Assembly: GCA_002633025.1 (NCBI GenBank)
Contig: NMRB01000642.1
Coordinates: forward strand, 177,862 to 241,861
Direction of reading: 5' to 3'
DNA: 64,000 bases
Source of the DNA: Notospermus geniculatus
Taxonomy: Eukaryota > Nemertea > Pilidiophora > Heteronemertea > Lineidae
Shown: piece after piece, positions 22,691-33,712 of the stretch
Position numbering within the stretch: the stretch's first letter is position 1
How the letters are laid out: each line of letters starts with the position of its first letter
The notes under the pieces: model-generated
Told to the model about the DNA's origin: nothing
The model's input: the letters and a program-made list of their open reading frames with translations, nothing else
Database searches by the model: none
Translations under genes and position numbers: made by a program

Positions 22691-23853
22691 GATATCCATG
22701 ATTTCAAATAAAGTGTACATACATACTTTAGCCGTCCTGCTACTAAAATGACAATTTCACCACTAAAATTGTAACAGCCACGTTCACTGATATCTCGAAC
22801 GTCTCCATTCACGTCACAACAATGATATGTGAAAGTTGACATCGAAATTGGGTCTCTATGTGACAGCTGTCAAAAGTAGGTAAGCGACCTGCCGTCATCT
22901 TAAGTGACATGGAGTAATCCTTAAAAGCAATCGACAGCGTTGAGAGCCCACAGGAAATACTGTCTGAAGGGCTAAATGGCTGTGGTGTATTAGAGTGCTT
23001 GCAGGCACTTCGATCGATCCGGAGACCGAGATAGCTTCCTTGATCGCTCGGGATTATTCTCAAAAGAAGCGCTGTTTCATATCTGGCCCCTGGGCCGTTT
23101 TATGGTGCTATAAACATGTTGCTCTTTCATGCAGCATCGGCATTACGCAGGCATGGTGATTACAACTGAAGCCTTGAACGTGACAATATCATCATATCCA
23201 AGTCATTTTTTCATAAAACGGTTTTTGATGGATGGAAGTCGGGCGGTTTCTCTCTGTTGCGCATGACAGGATTAAGAAATCAGAGATAAGACTTAAGCTT
23301 TCCTCTCGATGAAGGAGCACGCGCAGGATTTTTTAGTCCTTAACGTTGAATGGAGGGTACGGTATCGCAGGACAGCACCTTCCAGCATGGCCAGGCTGAG
23401 TGGATTTTCCGTAAGGCAATCATTTTGCTTTGCAAGTAGCAATTTTTGGACATAACATACAATGCAATAATGCTGAAGTCTTATATTAAAACCAGCTGAT
23501 CGGGACGACTTCAAAAAAATCTCCACGATCTTTGCGGCAGGATTAGAATAATCATTAAGGATGGCTGCATGGTGATAGCGGAAGACTGATGTTATAGCAG
23601 AAAGAACTGAGAATTGAAATGGAATTAAAAAATGAAACGGTCCGTATTGGGCTCTTGATACCGTAGTTAATACGTGCTCCTTCGTTGGTGAAGCAATGTG
23701 TTCGAAGTCCGTGCAGTAACCATTGTATAGCAGTATACAACCACTAAAACCTTGCTAGACGTAGTTACTTGCTACAGTTCCCAGTTTGTACAGGCCAATG
23801 TACACAACCAGCAACCAAAACTAAGCAAGCAAGGTTCTATGAATATGGGCCCA
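22691..23853. other. No recognisable feature
   Basis: Small frames on both strands; none supported by motif or splice context. Confidence 0.45.
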
Positions 23854-23960
23854 GGGCCCATATTCATGAAACTACTTAAGTCTAAGAGTGACACTTATCC
23901 TTTGTTCAACACAAAAGATAAGTATCACACTTTGACTTAAGTATGTTTATGAATATGGAC
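23854..23960. mobile_element. GGCCC/TATTCATAAA MITE, copy 4
   Basis: GGGCCCATATTCATGAAAC to GTTTATGAATATGGAC. It has the same AACACAAAAGATAAG centre as the copies at 18.3-19.1 kb. A fragment of another copy touches its left side. Confidence 0.8.
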
Positions 23961-25424
23961 ACAGGCTACTACTGTACTACTCCAGCCAAAACTCGGTGAC
24001 ATTCGGCATGACATTTTTAATCCAATTTCCAATTTTTATACTGAGGCCTAACGCCCAGTCGTTGCCAATCAAAAGATTTATTGTTATTACTTTCATTATT
24101 CAAAGTTCTAGCCGTGAGGATCGATTAGAATTAGCCTTTGACCACAAGCGTGTAACCTTTACAATACAGGCCAACGTACTTTTTATACGTCTATCAACTG
24201 ATTTCTAAGATGTAGGGTAAATTAGTGGTACAATTCTAGTCCCTGAGTATACATCTCGATGTAATGTTGGTCATTTTTACACCCAGAGGCTAGAATTGTA
24301 CCGGGGCTAGAATTGCACCACTTTACCCTTAGAACTCCTTAAAAGGCTTTTACTTACGAACACTGAATCTCACGTTACAAAGTTGCTTCTCCTAATCGTT
24401 CTTTGCCATTCACAACATGCAACGTTCAAGGCCGTCGTTACAATTCAAGAGTGATGTTGAAGAGAAAGGATATTGAATGATCTGGTCCATATCCCTTCAA
24501 CACGTCCATGGCGGAGTTGGCTTCCTTCGCTGGAGTGGGTAAACACAGTGTATTGGTCTTCGTGCTCTCGTCTTGAAAGCTTGATTATCAGGAAACAAGA
24601 TTCTCAAACAGACCAGGCTCCTGCTGTGACATAAATTACATAAATGACTCAAAGGAAGTCGTTCTTGTCCAACCGGCGTCGTCCAGTTCCAGTATTTCTC
24701 ATGACATTACAAAACGACCGTAATCTCCACTTTTACTTTTAGGTTTCTTATCTTCACCTCCGTATTTGTTGTTGATTGATCACAGTGTACATGTATATTG
24801 TTTACTAAACATGTATAGGTTCATGTATTTGTATTTGTATTTGATTTTTTCCATTAGGGCCAAAACATTATTGGCCTTGATAAGTATGGAAGAGGCCATC
24901 TCAAGCTGCTCATGTTCCTCACTTGGATGGGGTCATTTACTTCCCCTTGCAAAAGCACAAGATACAACGTACCGCTGGCTCACTCTCACATGCGACGGAT
25001 TGAAGAGCCTACAGGGGGTGATTCATCCCGCATTGCCCAGACTGAATTCGGGTCCTGCAGCTTGCTAACGTAAAAGGACGTGTAAATGTCGTCTTATCCG
25101 ATGGAACAGGGTATCCAGTATCAAGGGTAACAGCTGCATGTAAGGGCCAGGGTTAGGCATTAGGGTTAGGATTAGGAGTAGGCTTTAGCGATCAGGGGTA
25201 GGAGGCCAGATCAAAGGTTTTGGGATAGGTACCAGGGGTAGGATTCATAAGTGGACGACATTCGCCCCTTCAGCCTTCCTATTACCGGACATGTAGGCCT
25301 GCATGTCTGTTACAGCTTGAGGAATGGAAATCTCAGGCTAACAATTTGAAGACTTATTATTATACCAAGTTTGGTTGAAATCCATGCAGTAATAGTGAAA
25401 TGATCCCAGCCATACCACAGAACA
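23961..25424. other. No gene; small hairpin and degenerate TTAGGG-like patch
   Basis: A hairpin at about 24213-24332 pairs GGGTAAATTAGTGGTACAATT with its inverse. At 25140-25260 GGTTAGG and AGGGGTAGG variants recur; they resemble telomeric repeats but are too irregular to be telomere. No gene supported. Confidence 0.45.
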
Positions 25425-25553
25425 TCTTATTTCCTCGGCCCCTTTCTTTGTTGACATTCTGGAGAAGTTTGTTTACATTTTTTCCTGAAAATTCGTCCCC
25501 TTTCAAATTCTATTTCTAAATCAATTTTTTTTCGCTTTCGATTCGCTTTAATG
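25425..25553. mobile_element. Half copy of the 535-719 TTAA MITE
   Basis: Carries AATTCGTCCCCTTTCAAATT and TTCGCTTTAA, matching the reverse complement of the first two thirds of the element at 535. It borders the LINE and has lost its other end. Confidence 0.7.
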
Positions 25554-25554
25554 A

Positions 25555-25875
25555 TCGCATGAGAAACTGTGACTGGGGAGCAATTTTAAATGGCAATGAC
25601 ATGCATGGGGTCACCCAATCTTTTATAGAAAACCTCTCTAACATATTGAAACATACATTCCCCACCGTGACAAGCTGATCAAGCCAAACGAGATGCCTTG
25701 GTTTAAACCATATATAAAGACAGCAATCAACAAAAGGAATAAGCTCTACAAAAAATACATGCGGGCCAACAGTATTGAGAATTACCAAATGTTTAAAGAC
25801 CAGGCGAAACAAGTGAGTGAATTAGTCATACAGGCCAAAGCTCGTTACAGGAACAAATTACTGCGAATCCAAGAT
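25555..25875 (+). pseudogene. LINE ORF2 fragment, endonuclease-RT linker
   Basis: The frame reads through a helical basic region containing MPWFKPYIKTAI, KRNKLYKKYM and QAKARYRNKLL, the kind of lysine- and arginine-rich linker that precedes reverse transcriptase in CR1/L2-type elements. A frameshift occurs near 25670-25690, since the sequence upstream (with an FIENLSNIL-like segment) is in another frame. Not functional. Confidence 0.7.
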
Positions 25876-26040
25876 GGCGGACGGAGGACTTGTCCAGGAC
25901 TGAGGTTCTTGGTACTTTTGGTGGCTTTTTGAGGATACAAGTTTTTATTGCTGCTTGTTCCTGAGTGTATTCATTAAGAAATTCCATCACTCGTTTGATG
26001 ACACGTTCATTCCTGCATGTCCCCTCAAGACTGCCTCTAA

Positions 26041-27036
26041 GCTTGATTCAACTGTCGTAAGCCGGTGTACGCTGTCCGTAAAATACTTTTAGGATTAGAT
26101 GTTTCCAAGGGGTGTGGTATTGATGGGATTACTAACAGAATGCTCAAAATGATCGCTTCCAGCATCGATGGACCACTTACTGCTCTCTTTCAGCTATTGC
26201 TAGCGAATAACATCTTCCCTGACTGCTGGAAACTCGGCAGTATTGTTCCCATTTTTAAAAACAAGGGCTCAAAAAACCATGCCGTTAACTACCGTCCGGT
26301 TACTTTACTTTGTTCGCTGTCTAAGGTCTTTGAGCGCGTAATATATACAACAATATTTCATCTTATGTTTTGGGTAATAACTTATTATTTGAATACCAGT
26401 CTGGTTTCATTAAGGGTCATGACACTACTAAGCTCCATATCACGCATATGATTCTATCGAACCGCGATTTAAACTTAGAAACAAGAGGGGATTCCTTGAC
26501 ATAGATGGCGCTTTTGATGCCATACCACACCACTTGTTGATTCATAAGTTGAAGTCATATGGTCTCGGGGACAATATAATTAATATCATTTCATCTGATC
26601 TCACCAACAGGAAATTGAGGGTCAAGGTTAATAACTCAGTGTCAAACTGGTCTGACGTAGGGAAGATAAATAGCGGGGTGCCTCAGGGTTCCATCTTGGG
26701 ACCCCTCTTTTTTTTGTATATAAATGACTTGGCTGATGTCGTCCAGCACTGTGAACTATATCTTTATGCTGACGATATTGCTCTTTTCTTGCCAGTTACA
26801 TGTAATTCCAATCTTCATGCAGACCTTTCTCAAAGACTCCTCCAGAGTGACTTAGACCGTATGGCTCAGTGGTCAGCAACTTGGAAACTCAATTTTAAAG
26901 GTAGTAAAAGTAAAGAAGTTCTCTTTAAATCACCTCAGAAAATAGTGCAACCTCTCCCTCCTTTATTCCTCAATAACGAGTCAATACCCAAAGGTCACTC
27001 TCATAGGCACCTTGGCGTTATCCTTGACAGCTGAAC
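26041..27036 (+). pseudogene. LINE reverse transcriptase fragment
   Basis: Reverse transcriptase of the non-LTR type, which copies its RNA at a nicked chromosomal target. Motifs appear in the right order: GCGIDGITNRMLK, IVPIFKNKGS, NYRPVTLL, a QSGF..GHDTT segment, a motif-A-like DGAFDAIPHHLL, SGVPQGSILGPLFF, the catalytic YADDIALF (motif C) and HRHLGVILDS. The frame shifts at least once between 26360 and 26534, and a stop follows near 27034. The YADD aspartates survive, so decay is moderate. The fragment runs into the inserted MITE at 27137. Confidence 0.85.
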
Positions 27037-27136
27037 TTTCACGAACATATAGAGTCGATTGTATCTAAGTGCAATAATAAATTAAATCCGTTGTCATCAC
27101 TTGTATCCATTGTGCAGTCCAAGCATATCGAACTTA

Positions 27137-27672
27137 CTCTAGTTTCATCGATTTAAGACCGGTTCTGGATATTCAAGCCACGCCCATTCTGTATAACTTT
27201 GACCTCATGGTTCGAATCCATGAATAGAGCTGACCATGTATGATTGACGTCTTGCCTGCCCCTTTGTGCTATGTTTACATCACAATTCGTAAGCAATGCC
27301 TGGATAACCGATGCCGAATGAATAGGCCTACCACACTCACTGATTGTGGGTTTTGCATAACGACTAGCACGGATAACTAGGCCTATACGGGTATTATTTG
27401 TTGAACATTTCTGTGAATTACCCTGTTACGTCATGGTCCCCAAACAACAAAACCCAACGGAAAGTTAATCAATCGCACAGTACACAGATTAAACTACAAA
27501 TAGCAATCTGTTTATCCGTACTGACAACCACGAGTCACTTTCAGCCCACCAGCACGAGTAGAAAATGTGCGCCAATGAACAACAAGGGACCGTGGCCTAT
27601 TCACGCTGTCCTGCACGGGGGCGGTCACAGGCACTTATATAATGAACTGGTCTTAAATCGATGAAACTAGAG
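27137..27672. mobile_element. TA-flanked MITE inside the LINE
   Basis: Begins CTCTAGTTTCATCGATTTAA and ends with its inverse, flanked by TA (27135-27136, 27673-27674). LINE coding sequence continues on either side, so the insertion came after the LINE. Its own small frames are not genes. Confidence 0.85.
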
Positions 27673-28288
27673 TATGTACATGTCTTATATCTTACCACAC
27701 CTTGAGTATGGTGCTGCTCTGTTCCAGTCTGCTAGTGCTGAATATTTAGCGAAGTTGGACAGGATACACTACAGCGGGGCTCTTTTCGTCAGCGGGTGCC
27801 TGCACGGCTCTAGCTGCTCCAAGGTTTTAAAAAGTTTGGGGTGGATGACACTTGGTGAGCGTAGGGAGGAAAAGCTTTTACTGTTAATGTTCGATGCCGA
27901 GAATAATCATGTCGCCTCCTACATTTCAAATCTGTACGCAACTTACAGAAACCCGATACAGGATCCACGTCTTCGCCATCCAAGGCCTTACAGATTACCA
28001 GCTAGAATGTCATATTCCCTTCGCCGTTCTGCTATACCTCACTCCATCAAATTGTGGGGGTCCTTACCACTCACTATCAAAGAATCATTCTCTAGAAATT
28101 CATTCAGCTACAGGTTGAGAATGCATATTAGAGGTCCAAAATATTATCTTGCCACAACAAAGCTCAGTCTACCACGTGAACTAGAAATGACACTCAACAG
28201 AGCCAGGTCAGATCTTTTGTTCCGCGGACACTATTATTATCATAATTTTGCCAATTTCCCTGATCCACTGTGCCAATGCGGTTTCAGA
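27673..28288 (+). pseudogene. LINE ORF2 C-terminal region, part 1
   Basis: Continues the same protein after the inserted MITE: YILPHLEYGAALF, then a LDRIHYSGALFVSGCLHG segment, LGERREEKLLLLMF, then a FRGHYYYHNFANFPDPLCQCGF region that leads into the terminal Cys-rich motif of CR1/L2-type proteins. It is interrupted after CQCGF by the element at 28289. The frame seen downstream of 28289 belongs to that element. Confidence 0.8.
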
Positions 28289-29012
28289 CGGTATGTGATA
28301 AACCTTGGAAACAGTGAAACCTTGAAAACAGTCAGAAAACCATGGAAACACTAGTGAAATTGCTAAAAACACTAAAATAAATCAATAAGAATTCAAGCTG
28401 ATTAATCGTACTGTCATGTTTGTAAATTAGCAGTTTGAATGCATCCCTAAATAATGAAAATGAAAAACACCACACGACACCACTCTGGTTGGTCTGGATT
28501 CCATGTTTTCAGTAGCCCAATTTCTTACCTCGTCCCATACAAAGGCCTTATGTTCAGATCTCAATCCACTGGCACTGTTCAGTGATGGAACAGCTCCAAG
28601 GTACATGTACTTTTGACAAGAATTCAACATTGCTCTTTTATTGTAGAAATGCAATCATAATCATATCAAGAGGCCTTATTCATGATGAAATGCAAAGGAA
28701 AACAGAAATGTCAGACTGACAAATCCATCGTCTGCTAACTACCAGTGTTGTCTGCATCAGCATGGAGGCTGAGGCGGTTGACCTCAAAAGATGGTGGCTT
28801 ATACATGTAGATTGTTTTTTTTCCGAGGATGGCCTAATGTAGTTTGGCATCTGACATGTGTCACTGCATACCAGCATTCCCAATCTGGATACCAGGCTCA
28901 ATTTATTATTGGCTAGGACTAAAAAGTGAAATATCTAATGGCACTGTGTACACTCGTTCCAAGGTTTTCTGACTGTTTTCAAGGTTTCACTGTTTCCAAG
29001 GTTTATCACATA
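28289..29012. mobile_element. Inverted-repeat element with 7-8-base duplication (hAT-size)
   Basis: The left end CGGTATGTGATAAACC and its inverse at 28997-29012 have arms of about 60 bases rich in CCTTGGAAACAGTG and AAAACAGTCAG. TTTCAGA, preceded by G on both sides, flanks it. A 7-8-base duplication suits hAT-like or P-like integration, but no transposase is present. Confidence 0.8.
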
Positions 29013-29235
29013 CCGTTTCAGATTCCAGTCTACTACCCATGTTATACTTGATTGCCCATTCCTGATTGACGCAAGACGCATTCTCTTGAATGATCTTGGA
29101 TCCATTCCTCAGCTCAACTTCAGAACCTTCAACGCGATGGGCCATATAGATTTTAAGGAATCTGGAAAACAAGGATCCCCAAGGAACCCTAACGGAATCC
29201 GGTCTGCAGTTCATGCCTCTTCTCATACCTAACTG
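29013..29235 (+). pseudogene. LINE ORF2 C-terminal region, part 2
   Basis: Resumes the protein with FQSTTHVILDCPFL, DARRILLNDLG and FNAMGHIDF, giving the C..C..H..C-type ending (QCGF..TTHVILDC) usual for CR1/L2-type ORF2. It ends at a stop near 29233. Confidence 0.75.
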
Positions 29236-29427
29236 TACACTTGAATGCACGTGATAGCCTACTAGTAGGCCTATCGATTGACATCCCTCCTGCTGGTGAA
29301 GAATCAAAAGTGCTCCTGCAGACTGAAGTCTTTCCCCCATGACTACATATTTTGAACATGTATCGCAAAAAACATTTAGAGCCGTTTTCCTGGCGGATTC
29401 TTTGTACAGTGGATATACAATCATAAT

Positions 29428-30507
29428 CCCAGATAGCAACGATCGGTGGCCCACCGGTGGCAGACGAGCGGGAAATCAGCGCATCGGCGGCCAGCAACGG
29501 TCTTTGGTGGCCCACCGTCGGGCCACTGGCGGAAAATGGACTAGAGGGGTATCGGTGGCAGCCACCAGTGGGCCACTGGTGGCAGATGAGGGGCAAATCA
29601 GGGGCCACCGACTGGTGGCACATCGGCGACAGCCACCAGTGGCAGAAGAGAGGCCACTGGAGCAGCGGGATATCGGCGACAGCCACCAGTGGGCCACCGG
29701 TTGTGAATTGGTGGCAAACATATATCTTTTTCCTTTACAAATTGTACAAAACAATTGAATTTCTCAACCAATTCTTATTAAGCAACATACTCCTTTTTAC
29801 GATTATAAATCATCGTAAGTCACACAAAGTTTGTACCGGTGGGCCACCAGTGGCCCACTGGCGGGCCACCAGTTCGACCTGGCGAGATAACAATTATGTT
29901 CTAATTCGAATAATTTAATACAGAACCGATGACTCACGGAAGCAAACATATAAGAATGTTGATAAACTATGGTTTGAAATCTGAGACACAAATTTTAAAA
30001 GGTTGTGGTTGTTTCTCTTTCAAAATTATATTGCATAACATTGGTTTCATCTAAACCATAGACAATAATTTTTGCTGTGCATTGGTATACCCCATCCAAC
30101 TGAACTTTACGTCTAACGCTTCTCGGCCTACTGGCTAAGATTAAAGTTTGATATTTAAGAGGTGCGGACTCTGCCTCATGGTGAATCTGCCCTTTCCCTT
30201 GTGCTGACTTGGCTCAAGCAAGGCGGGGGAGTTGTACAGGAAGAAATTGCAAATTAAACAATCAGGACAGATATGGCTCTAGCTACACGTGTTGAACTGC
30301 CACCAGTGGCCCACTAATTCGCCCACAAGGTGCCCCCGAGATCACATCAATTTCCCTCTGCTGAGCCACTCATTTCCCCCCGGTGGCCCACCGGTGGGGA
30401 GGTTTGCATTACCATACCACCGGTGGGCCACCAGCGACAGCCACCGGTGGGCCTCCGGTACTGCATCCAGTGGGCCACCGGTGGCCCACTGAAAATTGTT
30501 ATCTGGG
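29428..30507. mobile_element. Element packed with CCACCGGTGGCC, ATAAT duplication
   Basis: Starts CCCAGATAGCAACGATC and ends with the inverse of CCCAGATAACAATTTTC. Exact ATAAT flanks both sides (29423-29427, 30508-30512). Subterminal blocks at 29448-29705, 29838-29872 and 30297-30490 repeat CCAC(C/T)GGTGG and GGGCCACC. The middle is AT-rich and includes a U2-like stretch. Open frames through the blocks translate the repeat only. I could not place it in a superfamily. Confidence 0.8.
30116..30155 (+). ncRNA. U2 snRNA 5'-end-like fragment
   Basis: CGCTTCTCGGCCTACTGGCT followed by AAGATTAAAGT matches the first stem-loop of U2 snRNA closely, with a few changes. After about 40 bases the similarity to U2 is lost, and no Sm site or later stems are recognisable. 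It is probably a U2-derived fragment or the head of an snRNA-derived retroposon, not a working snRNA gene. It lies inside the element at 29428-30507. Confidence 0.45.
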
Positions 30508-30512
30508 ATAAT

Positions 30513-31068
30513 GTCGTTTTCTCATATCATTTGCGTTCTTTGGAGCTAATTCTGTAGGGTTCCTTGTACACTCGTCCCCAGTGTTTAGTTGGCCGTAGTA
30601 TAGACCCACTAAACACTGGCATGATTGGCGCCAAAACTGACTTATAGTCAACAGATGGCGCTGTTTGACGAGATATCCAATCACGAGCCGTCATCACGGG
30701 TTTAGCCGACGCCGGAGTAACACACGTTCTGATTGGCTATGATATGTGTACAAAATGTGTACACTGTTGTCACGCACCTGTTGAGTCTGCCCCCACGTTT
30801 TGGACATTTTGAAGGGTGTATATAATCCAGTTGCCTCATTAAAGCTGGCGAGAATCACTAACTTGGTCCGTTTTACTGGCGAGTATCGCGCAGATTCCCA
30901 AATGGGGATTCCCCGAATCGACAGCGAGCGCCGTCTGTTGGTCATAAGTTGAGATTGGCGTCAACAATGGCAGTTTCTAAGCGCGGATAACGTAGTGGGT
31001 AGCGGTTTGAAACTGCCGGGGGAGTTTAGGTTCCTTGGGGATCCTTGTTTTCCAGATTCCTTAAAATC
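30513..31068. other. No recognisable feature
   Basis: No supported gene or repeat. Confidence 0.4.
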
Positions 31069-31070
31069 TA

Positions 31071-31914
31071 CCGTAGCGGGCATTATTATTAAAACAGGGG
31101 GAATTCAAGTTTTCATCCAAAGCAAAATTTCCGCTTCTGTAGGCCTATTCCAATATCTATATCAAAAGTATTTGAAGTCAGTCCTAGATATGCACTCCTC
31201 TAGTCTGATGATGGGTTTTCGCGGAATTCAGATGCTGGATATCACGAGAAAGGCGGAAATATCGAAATTCGACATGTTTCCTGAGATTTGCTGTTATCTC
31301 CATTTTGTCTGGATATTTTGTGGATTTTTTCTCTTGCAACTACATATTGGATGGGGCTATAATCTGACAGCGTTTGGATACCGAAGTTGGTATTCTTACA
31401 GCTGAGATGTTTTTGCGATTTTCCAGCAGTAGAGATTATCCAGGAATATTTGTATTGCTCGCCAACTGCAAGATGAAATTTAATAAGATACACAAAAAGG
31501 TCCTAAATCAACTCCATGAAAAAATCACGTTTGATCCAGTCACTTCATAAATACATGTATTGCAAAATATCAAAATCGTGGGAAATCTCAAAAACATGAG
31601 TTGAATCCCTGCTTTTGGCGAATCAGTATCAGCATCCAAACATCACCAGATTATATCCCCATTCAACATGTTGTTCCAAGAGAAAAAAGTCTACAAAATA
31701 TCCGGACAAGATGGTGATAGTAAATCTCAAGAAATATGTCAAATTTCGATCTTTTCACCGTTCTCGTGATATCCAGTATCTGAATTAAGCGTAAACCTGT
31801 CAGACTGGAGGCGCGCATATCTAGGACTGACTTCAAATACTTCGAAGTACAGAAGCGGAAAGTTTGCCTTTTATGAAATCCTGAATTCCCTCTGTTCTAA
31901 TATGTCCGCTACTG
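31071..31914. mobile_element. Tc1/mariner-type foldback element
   Basis: Arms of about 320 bases (31071-31400 and 31600-31914) match across most of their length. The right end reads CAGTAGCGGACAT on the complement and the left has one change (CCGTAGCGG). TA flanks both sides (31069-31070, 31915-31916). CAGT tips with TA are the Tc1 signature. No transposase, so non-autonomous. Confidence 0.8.
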
Positions 31915-32063
31915 TATATGGCCAACGCGATGACTCGAACCGATCGTGTGAGTACCCTCCTTCATGGAAACTCAGTTTTTTCGTCAGCAATTAATAAATC
32001 TATTATCTCGTCAACTGCCAACTTCCTTTATACCGCTACCAATATTTTGACCTAGCCATTATT

Positions 32064-33448
32064 AAAGGGCATGTTCTTTTTCGGAACATTTTTCCCAACT
32101 AATTTTACATTACCTTACAGATGACTGATTTTCACAAAAACTTCAGATGTTATACTTGATAATATAAACCAGAAAATGGCATGTGAAAAATACGACATCA
32201 ACTGGGTTAATTAGGAAAACAAAGGGCGTTTGCAAAATGCTCGAAATCAGCATGAAAACAGTAAAATCATCCCCTAACTTTTGGTACACTGAGAGACTAC
32301 AGATATTATTTGTCAGTGATAAACAAATCGATCTCAACAAGATTGTTTGTGAGGAAATATTTGCATAAAATGCGAGATTTTCTAACTTTTTCACCATATT
32401 TTAAGTGGGGTAAAACAGACCAGCCGAGCTAGGCCTGTGCAGATGAATGGTGTTATAAAGGTCCTTGTCATCAATAGCTATTGAGGGTTCCATGGTCATG
32501 AGCACTAAGTGACAACAAGCTGACATCCCTCGGACTGATCTCAGCCAATGTGAAATCTGATCATGCCCTTTGCAGACTTAGTCCATGAGCTAGTTGGGGT
32601 CACCGTGCACCCCCCCCCCCCCTGGGATTTAATTTCATTTGTATTTTTTTGTACCCCTAGTTGTATTGAACAGAAAAATAGATGTTAACAGAAAAAATAT
32701 TCTTTCCAGGTTCAACCTCTTTCCAGGTTCAACCCTTTCCAAGGGTCCTTTTTTTCAGCGCCGTGCCAATCTATTGCCGTTTTGGGGGGTGGGGGTAATG
32801 TAATTGTTCATTATTTTGCTAATTTTGCACCAATTCCATGAAGTTTGGTCTCAAAATGTTGGTTATGATTAGCTCCATCCAACAAGGCATGAATTTTATC
32901 AATATGCTAATTAGTGACGTCATCAGAGGTCAAAAGGTCACAGAATCACGGCCAAAGTGGAAATTCCATCAGGACTAAGAGGACACCGTGGGGTCACCGT
33001 GCACCCCCCCCCCCCCCCGATTAAACTTCCTTTGTATTTTCTTGTACCCCTAGTTGTATTGAACAGAAAAATAGATGTTAACAGCAAAAATATTCTTTCC
33101 ATATTCAACCTCTATGATGTTTTTGCAAGGGTTAATTTTTTTCAGGCGGTACCAATCTAGTGCAAATTTTGCAAGGTAGGGGTAATGTAATTGTTCATTA
33201 CTTTGCTAATTATGCACCAATTCCATCAAGTTTGGTCTCAAAATGTTGGTATTGATTAGCGTTTTTAAACAGGGCATGAATTTCATGAATATGCTAATTA
33301 GTGACGTCATCAGAGGTCAAAAGGTCACAGAATCGCGGCCAAAGTGGAAATCAAGCGCTTTGGCCAGTACATTGCGCAAATTTATTAACGCATGCATTTT
33401 ATTCATGATTCTTAATTTATTCTATGTATTGTTATTTGAAAATAGCCT
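32064..33448. repeat. Left terminal inverted repeat
   Basis: 1385 bases. It holds its own direct duplication: the block from GGGGTCACCGTGCACC through TTGGTCTCAAAATGTTGGT occurs at about 32596-32870 and again at about 32991-33250. Three TTTATT words (33381, 33398, 33416) give AATAAA on the gene strand about 300 bases past the stop codon. Frames here recur in the right arm and are not genes. Confidence 0.85.
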
Positions 33449-33712
33449 GGAAACAGCAGTGAAATTGATATGCGTGGACAAAAGAAAGGTTGAGGAGTCA
33501 TTCTCTCCATTCGTTATGTTTTATCTTGTATGAATATCATGATATTAGTATACGTGGATTTACTAGAGCTAGATTTATCGGACTGTGCGAACATGTTTTT
33601 AATTACTGACGTAATCATATTGTTCAAAGGGTCTCGGAATTATGGCAAATGTAATTATACCAGCATGTGCTGTAATGTCCCTAATTACTTTCTGATCACT
33701 TTCTGCTTACTA

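Larger units (their letters stand above)
25555..29235 (+). mobile_element. Broken CR1/L2-type LINE (non-LTR retrotransposon)
   Basis: Pieces of one ORF2-like protein appear in order: linker, reverse transcriptase and C-terminal region, with frameshifts, a foreign or degraded stretch around 25870-25990, and two later transposon insertions (27137-27672 and 28289-29012). No endonuclease domain is visible upstream, so it is 5'-truncated, and no A-rich tail is evident. Confidence 0.85.

Noticed and set aside
25140-25260. Possible interstitial telomere repeats (GGTTAGG-like)
   Set aside because: Units are irregular and interspersed with other sequence; only a few match TTAGGG.
29339-29918. Open frames with repeated SGPLVA/GPPVA-like peptides
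   Set aside because: They translate the CCACCGGTGG repeat in several frames on both strands, so the pattern belongs to the DNA and not to a protein.
30116-30310. Functional U2 snRNA gene
   Set aside because: Similarity stops after about 40 bases. No Sm site or later stem-loops could be found, and it lies inside a transposon.
32143-32397. Frame with a close copy at 40946-41137
   Set aside because: Again a mirror of the terminal inverted repeats, not a conserved gene.
33243-33533. 96-codon frame also found at 39561-39863
   Set aside because: The two frames are the same because the terminal repeats are inverted copies. No coding bias or start context, and it lies in non-coding transposon ends.
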